DNA of 64,000 bases from positions 124,001 through 188,000 of the forward strand of contig NZ_JAAOIR010000001.1 in the NCBI RefSeq assembly GCF_011440375.1, written 5' to 3'. Shown one piece after another: positions 63,678-64,000 of the stretch. A program made the translations under genes and the position numbers. The notes beneath the pieces were generated by a model. It was not told the origin of the DNA, made no database searches, and saw only the letters and a list, made by a program, of their open reading frames with translations. The DNA comes from Halorubellus sp. JP-L1. Lineage in GTDB: Archaea > Halobacteriota > Halobacteria > Halobacteriales > Natrialbaceae. The first letter of the stretch is position 1, and the number at the start of each line of letters is the position of its first letter.

Positions 63678-64000
63678 TTACAGTTCTATCCAGCCGGTGT
63701 CCGCGCCGCGATCCCGGAGGTCCCAGCGCTGCTGGAGGCCATCGTCGCCGTCCCGGACCTCGACGATCGCGTCGAATAGCGGTTCGAGCAAGTGAACGTA
63801 GTCGCTGTCCCGCCCCAGCGGGAGGTGGAAGTGACCCATCCCGTCGACCTCGCGGACGCGAGAGGTCACCATGTGCAGGAGACGGAACACGTTCTCGGAC
63901 TTGTGGTCGCGGAGGAGCGGCGTCACCGAGTCGAAGCACAGGCGGAGTTCCGCGGGCGCCAGGTCGAACTCGTCGTCGTACGCGGCGACCGCGTCGATGG
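63678..64000 (-). CDS. 3' part of a haloarchaeal gene, start outside window
   Basis: The frame is open from the window edge to a TAA at 63678-63680. The visible ~106 residues include AELRLCFDSVTPLLRDHKSE, NVFRLLHMVTSRVREVDGMG, HFHLPLGRDSDYVHLLEPLF and the C-terminus DTGWIEL. The style matches the C-terminal region of haloarchaeal RAD55/RecA-like ATPase-related proteins (HTR-like), but no ATPase motif is in the visible part. It is upstream of the acidic membrane protein on the same strand. Confidence 0.7.
   Translation of the reverse strand, partial: IDAVAAYDDEFDLAPAELRLCFDSVTPLLRDHKSENVFRLLHMVTSRVREVDGMGHFHLPLGRDSDYVHLLEPLFDAIVEVRDGDDGLQQRWDLRDRGADTGWIEL

Overview
This window is chromosomal DNA of a halophilic archaeon (class Halobacteria). 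The DNA is very GC-rich, and the proteins carry the strongly acidic, Asp/Glu-rich composition of high-salt cytoplasms. Most genes appear to be leaderless: a weak TATA-like element lies about 27-30 bases before the start codon, and GTG starts are common. Typical haloarchaeal families are present, including a Bat-type HTH regulator, prepilins of the R-A-[VQ] type, Tat/lipobox proteins, a thiolase paired with a DUF35 zinc-ribbon protein, and NucS. Genus and species cannot be read from the sequence alone.

Layout. 1-4041: a tandem duplication of a secreted NosD-like beta-helix gene together with the 5' end of a CBS-ParB gene. One beta-helix copy runs off the left edge, and a start-less CBS remnant sits between the copies. 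4144-6062: a two-gene ABC exporter. 6142-12843: methylmalonyl-CoA mutase large subunit, a lipoprotein, a UDP-GlcNAc 2-epimerase-like protein and acetyl-CoA synthetase. 12859-16423: haem-copper oxidase subunit I with small membrane companions, including a 28-residue protein. 16567-18184: a thiolase/DUF35 pair. 18249-20824: a hydrolase, then MeaB and the B12-binding mutase subunit. 21008-27549: DUF420 protein, NucS, a second ABC exporter, an NDH-like flavoprotein and a receiver-GAF-Bat-HTH regulator.

27632-37042 is a single seven-gene minus-strand operon for a type IV pilus-like machine. It encodes a PilB/TadA ATPase with a roughly 400-residue acidic tail rich in Phe-Gly motifs, a two-domain PilC/TadC platform protein, and five consecutive divergent prepilin-like proteins. 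Every junction overlaps by a few bases. A non-coding stretch follows, with hairpins, two fragments resembling tRNA 3' halves, an intact tRNA-Arg(CCU) and tatA.

38181-53459 holds a peroxiredoxin, an HD phosphohydrolase, small membrane proteins, the sdhCDBA operon (44960 to 41438), an AstE/AspA-like deacylase, a GNAT-zinc-ribbon protein, a RimK-like ligase fused to an aspartic-protease-like domain, AzlCD, an AlkA-type glycosylase, three tandem paralogous four-helix membrane proteins, a Tat lipoprotein and a winged-helix/membrane-protein pair. 53724-56977 is a divergent acyl-CoA dehydrogenase / 3-hydroxyacyl-CoA dehydrogenase-enoyl-CoA hydratase pair with a palindromic candidate operator. 57005-64000 contains a membrane protein, a LOG-like protein, a cytochrome P450, a DEDD exonuclease, a hotdog thioesterase, a very acidic membrane-anchored protein and the 3' part of a further gene.

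Metabolic reading (inference): acetate activation, beta-oxidation enzymes, the propionyl/methylmalonyl-CoA route, complex II and a terminal oxidase fit an aerobic heterotroph using organic acids. I see no CRISPR array, insertion sequence, rRNA or replication origin. No gene set clearly represents an undescribed defence or mobile system. The best leads are the pilus operon with its FG-rich ATPase tail, the duplication that gave a protein a new C-terminus, the tRNA-Arg neighbourhood, the ligase-protease fusion and several lineage-restricted membrane proteins.
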